Below, piece after piece: positions 1 through 5,627 of a DNA stretch of 6,101 nucleotides (position 1 is the stretch's first letter; each line of letters opens with the position of its first letter). The notes beneath the pieces were generated by a model, which saw only the letters and a list, made by a program, of their open reading frames with translations, ran no database searches and had not been told where the DNA came from. This DNA comes from Desulfarculaceae bacterium JdFR-95 (GTDB lineage: Bacteria > Desulfobacterota > Desulfarculia > Desulfarculales > Desulfarculaceae), in NCBI GenBank assembly GCA_002011835.1, contig MTPE01000419.1, forward strand, positions 859-6,959, given 5' to 3'. Both the position numbers and the translations under genes were made by a program.

Positions 1-581
1 ACCACGTTCCAGCCGAAGTCCCCCAGGTGGCGCTCGAACAGCTCGCGCCGGGAGTGGGAGATGGTCACGTAATGAATGCGCCGGTGGCCCCGGGCCAGGC
101 AGCTCCAGGGAGGCTGGAACAGATGCGGCGCCACCCGCCGGCGGAAGTAGGGCGAGTCGTGGGCCCAGCTCACCACCTGGGGAGCACCCTCCTCGCCGGC
201 CAGGCGGCGCAGGGCCAGGGCCAGGGGCAGGTTGAAGGGCATCTGCAGCACGTTGTGGGCCAGGATCACGTCCACCTGCCGGCCCCAGTCCCGCAGCAGG
301 GCCAGGATCTCCTCCGTGAGCCGGCGGGTGAGGGCGTGGTCCCCGGCCAGGGAGCGGCGGTGCGCCTCCTGCACCTGGGGGTGGCGCGAGCCCAGGCGCG
401 GGTCCAGGCGCACCGGGAACTCGTCGGTATAGACCTCGCCCATGCCCGCCCACACCTGCACCGACTGCCCCAGACGGTGGAGCACCTCCGCGTGCTGGCG
501 CACGATCTCCTCCACCCCCCCCACCACGGGGGGACAGGAGTAGTGCAGAAGGGCGGCACGTATCCGGCGCGGCTCAGGCAT
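1..581 (-). CDS. GT4-like glycosyltransferase, N-terminal part (cut by left edge)
   Basis: This reading frame starts at the ATG at 581-579 and stays open for 193 codons to the window edge, so the C-terminal half is missing. It begins MPEPRRIRAALLHYSCPP and has the glycine-rich loop PPVVGGVEE at residues 17-25, typical of the acceptor-side Rossmann domain of GT-B enzymes of the GT4 type. Residues 101-110 (VDVILAHN) and 135-145 (VVSWAHDSPYF) look like the following strands, and YVTISHSRRELFERHLG (171-187) resembles the segment leading to the interdomain linker. The donor-binding half with the E-x7-E motif would lie outside the window. The start overlaps the stop of the upstream glycosyltransferase by eight bases (ATGCCTGA), and a GGAGGG ribosome site lies five bases upstream, which supports this start. 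It probably transfers an activated sugar to a glycan or lipid in the cytosol; sugar and acceptor are unknown. Confidence 0.85.
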   Translation of the reverse strand, partial: MPEPRRIRAALLHYSCPPVVGGVEEIVRQHAEVLHRLGQSVQVWAGMGEVYTDEFPVRLDPRLGSRHPQVQEAHRRSLAGDHALTRRLTEEILALLRDWGRQVDVILAHNVLQMPFNLPLALALRRLAGEEGAPQVVSWAHDSPYFRRRVAPHLFQPPWSCLARGHRRIHYVTISHSRRELFERHLGDFGWNV

Positions 582-1836
582 GATTTCCCTCCGCGGCTTC
601 CACCAGGGGCAGGAGTTTCTGTTCCAGCACCTCGTAGGAGAAATAGCGCCGCCCCCGCTGGTAGTTGGTTTCCGTAGCCCGGGCGGCACGCTCGGGCTGC
701 AGCATGTCGTGTACCTGGGCCACCACCTCGTCGGTGATGAAGTCCTCGAAGGGGATCACGTCGAAGCGTTTGGGCTCGATGTCCTCCACGTAGATGGCGT
801 AGCGGTTGACCACCACCGGCTTGCGAAAGTAGATCGCCTCCACGAAGGCGTTGCCGAAGCCTTCGTAGTTGGAGGGATAGGTCACCAGGTCGGCGGCGTG
901 GTACACGTCGTCGATGGTGTAGGGCCGGCTGTGGTTGGCTCCGAAGGAACGTATGGATCCCACCCGGTGGCCCAGGAAGATCAGCCGCACTCCCTGCTCG
1001 CGGGCATAGGCCGACACCCGCTGGCGGTAGAGGTCGCCCTCGTCGCCCGACTCGTGGCTGATCACCAGCCAGGGTTTGGACAGCCCCAGCTTGGCCACCA
1101 GCTCCACCGCCAGCTCGATGCGCTTGCGCGGCACCACCCGCGTGGGCTGCAGCACCATCACGTCGCCGTCTTCGTAGCCCAGCTCGTGGCGCAGGGCCGC
1201 CCGCCGGGCCGGGTCCAGGGTGGGGGGAGAGGCGAAGTCCAGCACGTTGGGGATCACCACGTTGCTCAGCCCCCGGCGGAAGCTGAGCTGGCGCGAGGCC
1301 CGGGAGTTGATCACCACGTGATGGATGTTGGGCAGGGCGGGAGGGAAGGCGTACAGCAGGTAGTCGCCCACGCAGTTGATGATGAACCGGCTGCGCTCCC
1401 AGGAGAAGTCGTGGTGGTGGGCCACTGCAGGCAGTTCGGTCTCGGCCAGGAACTCGGTCAGGGCCATACCCAGGGGAATGTGCATGGGGATGGCCAGCAC
1501 GTTCTCGGGGATGATCAGGTCCAGATCGAAGCGGCGCTGGAACTCGTAGAGCACCTCCTTGAGGTGCCGGCGCAGCTCGTGCAGGCGGCGGGTCAGCTCC
1601 GGCGGGCGCCGGCGGCCGTGACCGAAGAGGCGGCTGTGCAGCTCCAGCACCTCGGGGTGGTTGAAGTGGGCCAGCTCCTCCACCATGGAGCGTTCCGGCG
1701 GGGTCTCCAGCTCTCCGGCCAGGAAGAAGCACTGGTAGCCGTTGCGTTCCAGCACCTGTACCCACTTGTAGGTCTCCAGGCTCACGCCGTCGGTGCCGGC
1801 GATGCGGGTGGAGATGAAACCGATGCGCTTGCTCAT
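574..1836 (-). CDS. Glycosyltransferase family 4 (GT-B fold), complete
   Basis: A 420-residue protein of normal length for a retaining GT-B glycosyltransferase. The N-terminal domain opens with IGFISTRIAGTDGVSLE (residues 5-21), whose Gly-rich loop fits the GT4 acceptor domain. HHHDFSWER at 140-148 is a striking motif in the same domain. The C-terminal donor domain shows PTRVVPRKRIELAVEL (231-246), with the Arg-Lys pair that usually contacts the sugar-nucleotide phosphates, then YPSNYEGFGNAFVEA (320-334), which holds the family's E-x7-E motif as E325 and E333. No signal peptide or membrane helix is seen, so it should act in the cytosol or at the inner membrane face. The ATG at 1836 gives a natural N-terminus; its ribosome site is weak, with GAGGA about 14 bases upstream. 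The gene is first in a two-gene glycosyltransferase block after a 142-base gap. Catalytic fold is secure; donor and acceptor are not identifiable. Compatible-solute, glycolipid and exopolysaccharide synthesis are all possible. Confidence 0.93.
   Translation of the reverse strand: MSKRIGFISTRIAGTDGVSLETYKWVQVLERNGYQCFFLAGELETPPERSMVEELAHFNHPEVLELHSRLFGHGRRRPPELTRRLHELRRHLKEVLYEFQRRFDLDLIIPENVLAIPMHIPLGMALTEFLAETELPAVAHHHDFSWERSRFIINCVGDYLLYAFPPALPNIHHVVINSRASRQLSFRRGLSNVVIPNVLDFASPPTLDPARRAALRHELGYEDGDVMVLQPTRVVPRKRIELAVELVAKLGLSKPWLVISHESGDEGDLYRQRVSAYAREQGVRLIFLGHRVGSIRSFGANHSRPYTIDDVYHAADLVTYPSNYEGFGNAFVEAIYFRKPVVVNRYAIYVEDIEPKRFDVIPFEDFITDEVVAQVHDMLQPERAARATETNYQRGRRYFSYEVLEQKLLPLVEAAEGNHA
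587..592 (-). promoter_or_regulatory. Ribosome binding site for the partial glycosyltransferase
   Basis: GGAGGG on the minus strand, five bases before the ATG at 581. It lies inside the last codons of the upstream glycosyltransferase, so the downstream gene can be translated both by coupling and from its own site. Confidence 0.75.
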
Positions 1837-1978
1837 GGTTTTCTACGCGGTCCTCGCTGGGGTGGTGGTTCCTCGCGTGTTCCGTTTGCCTCGGCCGCTT
1901 GGGGGACTGGCTGGGGCAGGCCGGCCGTGCCCCAAGTTTAGCCCCAAGCCGCGGTGAAGGGTAGTCCTTGTGGTGGCC
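1837..1978 (-). other. Intergenic gap between the MFS gene and the glycosyltransferase block
   Basis: These 142 bases are the longest gene-free stretch in the window and the only break inside the left two thirds. They hold the nested inverted repeat described separately at 1897-1949. A promoter for the glycosyltransferase pair is expected here because the gap separates unrelated functions, but I cannot point to a convincing -35/-10 pair on the minus strand. The approximately 60 bases nearest the glycosyltransferase contain the few A-rich patches (GGCAAACGGAACA, GTAGAAAACC) where a start of transcription could lie. Confidence 0.5.
1897..1949 (-). terminator. Nested inverted repeat, possible terminator lacking a U-tract
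   Basis: An outer perfect 8-base stem pairs 1897-1904 (gcttgggg) with 1942-1949 (ccccaagc). Inside it, an inner perfect 7-base stem pairs 1912-1918 (tggggca) with 1928-1934 (tgcccca) around a nine-base loop. The structure begins 30 bases beyond the stop codon of the MFS gene, the usual place for a terminator. Neither arm is followed by a run of T on the minus strand, so a classical Rho-independent terminator is not proven. A Rho-dependent site, an RNA 3'-end stabiliser or a protein-binding palindrome are alternatives. The unit GCCCCAAG also occurs twice in direct orientation near 1929-1948. Confidence 0.5.
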
Positions 1979-3187
1979 TCAGTCCAGGCCCCGCACCACC
2001 GGAGGGGGCACGGGCGGGCCCTCGGCCGCGGGCAGCAGCAGACAGCCCGCCCCGGCCAGGGTGGCGGCCCCGGCCAGCCAGAAGGCCGCGGGCAGGCGCC
2101 ACAGGTCCGCGGCTGCGCCTCCCAGCACCGGCCCCAGCGACACCCCCAGGGACAGGGCCATGCCGTAGAAGCCCATGGTCAGCCCCATGCCCGCACCCAG
2201 GCGCCGGCCGTGGCTCACGGCCAGGGCGGTGAGCGCGGGCAGGGCCAGCCCCGAGGCCAGCCCCTCGGCCAGCCCCAGGGCCATCAGCCCCCCGAAGCCC
2301 GTGCCCAGAGGCAGAGCCGCCTTGCACAGCCCGGCCAGGGCCATACCCGTCAGGGCCAGCCAGCGCCGGCTGAGACGGTCGGCCAGGCGGCCGGCCGGGG
2401 TCTGCAGGCCGGTCATCACCAGCACGTTGGCCGCCAACACCCAGCCCAACTGGGTGTTGCTCAGGCCCTGGTCGCGAGCCAACACCGGCAGGAAGGCGAT
2501 GAAACAGCCCATGCCCATGGCCCCGCCCACCCGGGCCAGGAACACCGCGGCCAGGCCCGGGTCGCGCAGGAACTGGCGCAGACCCCGCCAGCCCAAAAAG
2601 GCCCGCGCCGGGCGCCGGCCGGTGGGCTCGCGCACCCACACCAGCACCATGAGCAGGCTGACCAGGCTCAGGCCCGCCATGACCAGGAAGTTGGCCGCCA
2701 GGGACACGTGGTCGTAGATCAGCCCCCCCAACAGGGGTCCCAGGGCGAAGCCCAGCAGGAAGGAGGTGTTGAATCCGCCGAAGATGCGGCCCTCATGGCC
2801 CGGGGGGGTGAGGTCGGCCACCAGGGCCATGGCCACCGGCAGGACCATGGCCGCAAAAAGACCCTGGCACACCCGGTTGGCCACCAGGCCCCAGGGGGTG
2901 GTGGTCCAGACCAACAGCAGGGCCAGGAAGCCATAGCCGGCCAGGCCGGCCACGATGAAGGGCTTGCGGCCGCGGCGGTCGGAGAGCATGCCCACCTGGG
3001 GCATGGCCAGGGCGCGGGAGGCGGAGAAGGCACTGAAGATGAGCCCCATCACCGTGGCCGAGGCGCCCATCTGGCGGGCGTAGAGGGGCAGGAAGGGCAC
3101 GATGATGCCCACCCCCAGCATGGAGATGAAGACGCTGGCCTCCAGGATGAGCAGGCGGCCGCGGGGTAGGGAGGGAGTCGGGCTCAT
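1979..3187 (-). CDS. Major facilitator superfamily transporter, DHA1-like (12 helices)
   Basis: A 402-residue inner-membrane protein with about twelve hydrophobic segments, six on each side of a charged central loop at roughly residues 186-212. The family's motif A is clear between helices 2 and 3 (GMLSDRRGRKP, 66-76) and repeated in degenerate form in the second half (GRLADRLSRRW, 266-276). The motif C type sequence, which marks antiporters, appears twice: GFALGPLLGG (146-155) and SLGPVLGG (350-357). This pattern fits a proton-coupled exporter of the drug/H+ antiporter-1 type, but substrate cannot be deduced; sugar, siderophore or drug efflux are all open. The start ATG at 3187 overlaps the stop of the RCK regulator gene by four bases (ATGA), so it is probably translated by coupling; no good ribosome site precedes it. 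The last residues are proline-rich and hydrophilic. Its placement behind a potassium transporter suggests co-transcription but not shared function. Confidence 0.93.
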   Translation of the reverse strand: MSPTPSLPRGRLLILEASVFISMLGVGIIVPFLPLYARQMGASATVMGLIFSAFSASRALAMPQVGMLSDRRGRKPFIVAGLAGYGFLALLLVWTTTPWGLVANRVCQGLFAAMVLPVAMALVADLTPPGHEGRIFGGFNTSFLLGFALGPLLGGLIYDHVSLAANFLVMAGLSLVSLLMVLVWVREPTGRRPARAFLGWRGLRQFLRDPGLAAVFLARVGGAMGMGCFIAFLPVLARDQGLSNTQLGWVLAANVLVMTGLQTPAGRLADRLSRRWLALTGMALAGLCKAALPLGTGFGGLMALGLAEGLASGLALPALTALAVSHGRRLGAGMGLTMGFYGMALSLGVSLGPVLGGAAADLWRLPAAFWLAGAATLAGAGCLLLPAAEGPPVPPPVVRGLD

Positions 3188-3837
3188 TCCGCGCGGGGCA
3201 GCTTCTGGATGTCGTCCTGGCGGCCCACCACCACCAGCACGTCGGAGTCCTTGACCCGGTAGTCGGGATGGATCACCACGGTGATGCGCTCGGGCAACAG
3301 CTCGTGCACCGCGATCACGTTGACGCGGTAGCGGCGCCGCAGGTCCAGCTCGGCCAGGGTCTTGCCCACGAACTCGGGCGGGGGGGCCACCTCGGCCACG
3401 CTGAGGTCGCCGCCCAGGGGCAGGTAGTCCAAAAGGTTGGGGTGGGCCAGGGCGGTGGCCAGGCGCTGGGCCACCTCCCGCTCGGGGAAGATCACCTCGC
3501 TGGCCCCCACCCGCTTGAGGATCTTCTCGTGGTCCTCGCTGATGGCCTTGACCAGGATCTTCTTCACCCGCATCTCGCGCAGGTGCAGGGTGGCCAGGAT
3601 GGAGGCGGCCATGTTCTCGCCCAGGCTGATCACCGCCGCGTCCACCAGCCCCAGGCCCAGCTCCTCCAGGGCAGCGCGGTCAGTGGCGTCGGCGCTCACC
3701 GCCTGGTCGGCCATCTCTCGCACCCGGGCCAGGGCCTTGGGGTCCAGGTCCACCGCGGTGACCTGGTGCCCCAGCTCGAACAGGCGCCGCGCCAGGGCGG
3801 TGCCGAAATTGCCCAGTCCGATGACCGCTACGTGCAC
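3184..3837 (-). CDS. ktrA: KtrA/TrkA-type RCK regulatory subunit of a potassium transporter
   Basis: A 217-residue cytosolic protein with an RCK_N Rossmann domain followed by an RCK_C domain. The nucleotide loop is VIGLGNFG (residues 5-12; Gly7, Gly9, Gly12) and the acidic residue ending the second strand is Asp30 (AVDLD). GASEVIFPERE (111-121) matches the KtrA segment around the conserved HPE; the Glu is kept (E119) and the His is Phe. The C-terminal part from about residue 140 ends in VKDSDVLVVVGRQDDIQKL, typical of RCK_C. Such proteins form an octameric ring under the KtrB dimer and gate it by ATP/ADP exchange. I chose the GTG at 3837 because GGGAGGA lies six bases upstream and the protein then begins just before the Rossmann strand; a GTG at 3873 would add 12 residues but has its purine run directly abutting. 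The loop residue between Gly9 and Gly12 is Asn, where Bacillus KtrA has Arg. Encoded right after the pore gene; Trk-type pairing is the alternative name. Confidence 0.92.
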   Translation of the reverse strand: MHVAVIGLGNFGTALARRLFELGHQVTAVDLDPKALARVREMADQAVSADATDRAALEELGLGLVDAAVISLGENMAASILATLHLREMRVKKILVKAISEDHEKILKRVGASEVIFPEREVAQRLATALAHPNLLDYLPLGGDLSVAEVAPPPEFVGKTLAELDLRRRYRVNVIAVHELLPERITVVIHPDYRVKDSDVLVVVGRQDDIQKLPRAE

Positions 3838-3843
3838 CTTCTT

Positions 3844-3850
3844 TCCTCCC
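3844..3850 (-). promoter_or_regulatory. Ribosome binding site deciding the ktrA start
   Basis: GGGAGGA on the minus strand with a six-base spacer to the GTG at 3837. This near-perfect Shine-Dalgarno sequence is the main reason for preferring that GTG over the in-frame GTG at 3873, whose own purine run (GGGAGG) touches the start codon with no spacer. Confidence 0.8.
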
Positions 3851-3874
3851 GGCCCAACGGCCTCAGCATACACC

Positions 3875-3888
3875 TCCCGCGCACGGGA
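3875..3888 (-). other. Small hairpin between ktrB and ktrA
   Basis: TCCCG and CGGGA form a perfect five-base stem around a four-base loop in the 85-base gap between the two potassium transporter genes. There is no T-run after it, so it is unlikely to terminate transcription. It includes part of the purine run before the unused GTG at 3873, which would hinder initiation there. It could also modulate the ratio of the two subunits or be chance in GC-rich DNA. Confidence 0.35.
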
Positions 3889-3922
3889 TGCACCCCCCTC
3901 ACCCGTACCGGCCGCGGAGCCA

Positions 3923-5287
3923 CTAGCCCAGCATCACCGGCTCCTCCGCCGGCACCACCCGCGGCCGGCGGCTGCGCTCGGTGAGGGCGTAGATGAAGGT
4001 CAGCGGCCCCAGCCGGCCCAGGAACATCAGCGCGATCACCACCAGCTTGCCCGGCGGGGTGAGGTGCGGGGTCACGTCCACCGACAGCCCCACGGTGGCG
4101 AAGGCGCTGACCGCCTCGAAGGCGTGGGTGATCACCGCCCCCCGCTGGTGACCGCCGGTCTCGCCCACCTCGAAGGTGACCAAGAGCAGGATGCCCACCA
4201 GCAGCACCGCGGCCGAGACCAACACCAGGGTCAGCGCCTGGCCCACCGAGCGCTCCTCCACGCTGCGCCCGCACAGCGAGGCCCCGGGCAGGCCCTTCAG
4301 CCGGTTGCGGGCCAGGGCCACCAGGGTGGCCAGGGCCGTGGTCTTGACCCCACCCCCGGTGGAGCCGGGCGAGGCGCCCACGAACATGAGAATCATGATC
4401 ACCAGCAGCGAGGCGTTGGACAGCTCGCGCATGGGGACGGTGTCGAAGCCGGCGGTGCGCGCGGTGACCGCGGTGAACCAGGCGCTCCACAGCCCCTGGC
4501 CCCAGTGGGCACCCGCCCCGCCCACCGCCTCCAACACCCACAGCAGGGCCGCCCCGCCGAACAGCAGCCAGGCCGAGGTGAGCAGCACCAGGCGTGCGTT
4601 CAGGCTCAGGCGATGGGGCCGCTGGCCGCGCAGACGCTGACCCAGGCGGCGGATCACTTCGCGCAGGACCAGGAAGCCCAGCCCCCCAGTGATGATCAGG
4701 GCGGTGATGGTCAGGTTCACCACCGGGTCGGTGGTGTAGTCCTCCAGGCTGTTGGAGAACAGGGAGAAGCCCGCGTTGCAGAAGGCGCTCACCGCGTGGA
4801 ACCCGCCCAGGGCCGCGGCCCGGGGCAGGGGATAGTCGGCCCAGAAGCGCAAGGTGAGCACCGCCGCCCCGGCGGCCTCCACCAGAAGCGTATAGAGGAT
4901 GATGTTGCGGGTGAGCCGGCCCATCTCGTCGGCCGGCACCGGCCCCAGGGCGCCCTTGAGGGCCAGGCGGCTGGTCAGGCCGGGCTGGCGGCCGGCCAAG
5001 TGCAGCAGGGCCACGGAGAAGCTCATGATGCCCAGCCCGCCCAACTGGAACAGGCACAGGATCACCACCTGGCCCCAGCCGGACCAGGCGGTGGGGGTGT
5101 CCACGGTGATCAGCCCGGTGACACACACCGCGCTGGTGGCGGTGAAGAGACAGTCCAGGAAGGACACCGGCCGCGGCCCCTGCATCACCGGCAGGTAGAG
5201 CACCAGGGTGCCCACCAGGATCAGGGCCGCGAAGGAGCCCACCAGGACCCCCCACGGCCCCGGCCGCCTCCACCCGGATGCGGACAT
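3923..5287 (-). CDS. ktrB: KtrB/TrkH-type potassium uptake channel subunit
   Basis: A 454-residue inner-membrane protein built of four membrane-pore-membrane repeats. The four selectivity-filter segments are all visible with their key glycine: TSAVCVTGL (51-59), SAFCNAGFS (167-175), TARTAGFDT (275-283) and SAFATVGLS (394-402). The conserved GASPGSTGGGVKT (304-316) in the third repeat is the intramembrane gating loop of this family. The C-terminus MFLGRLGPLTFIYAL (421-435) is characteristic of KtrB. Length is close to KtrB (about 450) and shorter than E. coli TrkH, and the adjacent partner is a single RCK_N/RCK_C protein of KtrA size, so I favour Ktr over Trk. It would form a homodimer that takes up K+, often Na+-dependent, gated by the RCK ring. 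The ATG at 5287 is preceded by GGGGAGGT at a seven-base spacing. The gene follows the histidine-rich peptide by 49 bases with no evident terminator, so co-transcription is likely. Confidence 0.95.
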   Translation of the reverse strand: MSASGWRRPGPWGVLVGSFAALILVGTLVLYLPVMQGPRPVSFLDCLFTATSAVCVTGLITVDTPTAWSGWGQVVILCLFQLGGLGIMSFSVALLHLAGRQPGLTSRLALKGALGPVPADEMGRLTRNIILYTLLVEAAGAAVLTLRFWADYPLPRAAALGGFHAVSAFCNAGFSLFSNSLEDYTTDPVVNLTITALIITGGLGFLVLREVIRRLGQRLRGQRPHRLSLNARLVLLTSAWLLFGGAALLWVLEAVGGAGAHWGQGLWSAWFTAVTARTAGFDTVPMRELSNASLLVIMILMFVGASPGSTGGGVKTTALATLVALARNRLKGLPGASLCGRSVEERSVGQALTLVLVSAAVLLVGILLLVTFEVGETGGHQRGAVITHAFEAVSAFATVGLSVDVTPHLTPPGKLVVIALMFLGRLGPLTFIYALTERSRRPRVVPAEEPVMLG

Positions 5288-5294
5288 CGGCCCT

Positions 5295-5302
5295 ACCTCC
5301 CC
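5295..5302 (-). promoter_or_regulatory. Ribosome binding site of ktrB
   Basis: GGGGAGGT on the minus strand, seven bases before the ATG at 5287. It fits the chosen start and lies in the 49-base spacer after the histidine-rich gene. Confidence 0.75.
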
Positions 5303-5336
5303 GTACGCCCCACCCGGGGTGCGCCGGGGAGCCCTC

Positions 5337-5507
5337 CTAGCCCTGGTCCTCGTCCCGGGCCGGCGGGATGGCCTCGATCACGGTGAAGACCGGGCCGCCG
5401 GGATGGTGGTGGTCGTGGTCGTGCCCGTGGTCGTGGGGATGGGGATGGTCGTGGTCATGCTCGTGGGGGTGGGCATGACCCGCGCCCTTGCCGCAACACT
5501 CGCACAT
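5337..5507 (-). CDS. Short histidine-rich, Cys-x-Cys-Cys putative metal-binding peptide
   Basis: With the ATG at 5507 this gene encodes 56 residues. It opens with MCECCGKG, giving Cys2, Cys4 and Cys5, then has histidine at every odd position from 11 to 35 plus His34, fourteen in all, interleaved with Asp, Pro, Glu and Gly. The tail GGPVFTVIEAIPPARDEDQG is not histidine-rich and contains a short hydrophobic strand. There is no signal peptide or membrane segment, so it should be cytosolic. The start is fixed by AGGAGGG upstream with about seven bases to the ATG; a GTG at 5549 would add 14 residues but lacks a comparable site. Composition resembles the His-rich stretches of nickel, zinc or cobalt handling proteins such as HypB or SlyD tails, but it is a separate gene. 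Metal binding is inferred; the metal and role (storage, buffering, delivery) are unknown. It sits 49 bases ahead of ktrB. The alternating-codon DNA could in principle be slippage-prone. Confidence 0.72.
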   Translation of the reverse strand: MCECCGKGAGHAHPHEHDHDHPHPHDHGHDHDHHHPGGPVFTVIEAIPPARDEDQG

Positions 5508-5514
5508 GGGCCCT

Positions 5515-5519
5515 CCTCC
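5515..5519 (-). promoter_or_regulatory. Ribosome binding site deciding the start of the His-rich gene
   Basis: GGAGG on the minus strand within a longer purine run (GGGAGGAGGG), seven bases before the ATG at 5507. It supports a 56-residue product beginning MCECC rather than the 70-residue version from the GTG at 5549. Confidence 0.75.
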
Positions 5520-5541
5520 CGCTGCGGAAACTTCTTGTGGG

Positions 5542-5574
5542 CCGGCCACGCCTCGCGCCCGGCCCGCGCCTCGC
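5542..5574. repeat. Short imperfect tandem repeat (15-16 bases, two copies)
   Basis: On the plus strand ccggccacgcctcgc (5542-5556) is followed after two bases by ccggcccgcgcctcgc (5559-5574). The copies differ by one inserted base and one change. They lie in the leader between the kinase-like gene and the histidine-rich gene. A paired operator site or a shared RNA element is possible; chance duplication in GC-rich DNA is equally plausible. Confidence 0.4.
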
Positions 5575-5578
5575 CTCT

Positions 5579-5597
5579 GCCCTCTCAGACAGAGGGC
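5579..5597 (-). terminator. Hairpin downstream of the kinase-like gene, possible terminator
   Basis: gccctct (5579-5585) and agagggc (5591-5597) form a perfect seven-base stem with a five-base loop, starting about 30 bases after the stop codon of the phosphoglycerate kinase-like gene. On the minus strand the stem is followed by AGAGGCGAGG, not by T residues, so it is not a classical intrinsic terminator. It may mark the 3' end of that transcript, or belong to the leader of the next gene. A second, smaller inverted repeat (gtcgc-t-gcgac, 5607-5617) lies between it and the stop codon. Confidence 0.4.
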
Positions 5598-5627
5598 TGA
5601 TACCCGGTCGCTGCGACTAGGCGGATT

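Noticed and set aside
266..1765. Minus-strand frame of 499 codons spanning both glycosyltransferases
   Set aside because: It is an out-of-frame reading of two genuine, motif-bearing glycosyltransferase frames; the Arg/Pro/Gly-rich translation has no family signature.
580..1941. Plus-strand open frame of 453 codons opposite the GT4 gene
   Set aside because: A low-complexity His/Gly/Val-rich translation antisense to a gene with a clear E-x7-E motif; explained by codon bias.
1970..3169. Plus-strand open frame of 399 codons opposite the MFS gene
   Set aside because: Gln/Gly/His-rich shadow of a 12-helix membrane protein; no ribosome site or domain of its own.
3838..3873. Upstream GTG at 3873 as the ktrA start
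   Set aside because: The purine run touches the start codon with no spacer and lies beside a small hairpin; the GTG at 3837 has an ideal ribosome site and gives the family's usual N-terminus.
3838..3922. Possible G-quadruplex from G-runs on the coding strand between ktrB and ktrA
   Set aside because: The runs are unevenly spaced and G-rich stretches are expected throughout this DNA; the fourth run is far from the first three, so there is no specific support.
3437..5386. Long plus-strand open frame of 649 codons opposite ktrB and ktrA
   Set aside because: Its translation is rich in Gln, His, Gly, Ala and Pro with no recognisable domain, and it lies fully antisense to two clearly conserved potassium transporter genes. 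Such frames arise when GC-rich third positions remove stop codons from the opposite strand.
5401..5477. GTGGTC-like repetitive DNA as a microsatellite or CRISPR-like repeat
   Set aside because: The pattern is fully explained by alternating His and Asp/Pro codons in the small minus-strand gene, with mixed synonymous codons and no spacer structure.
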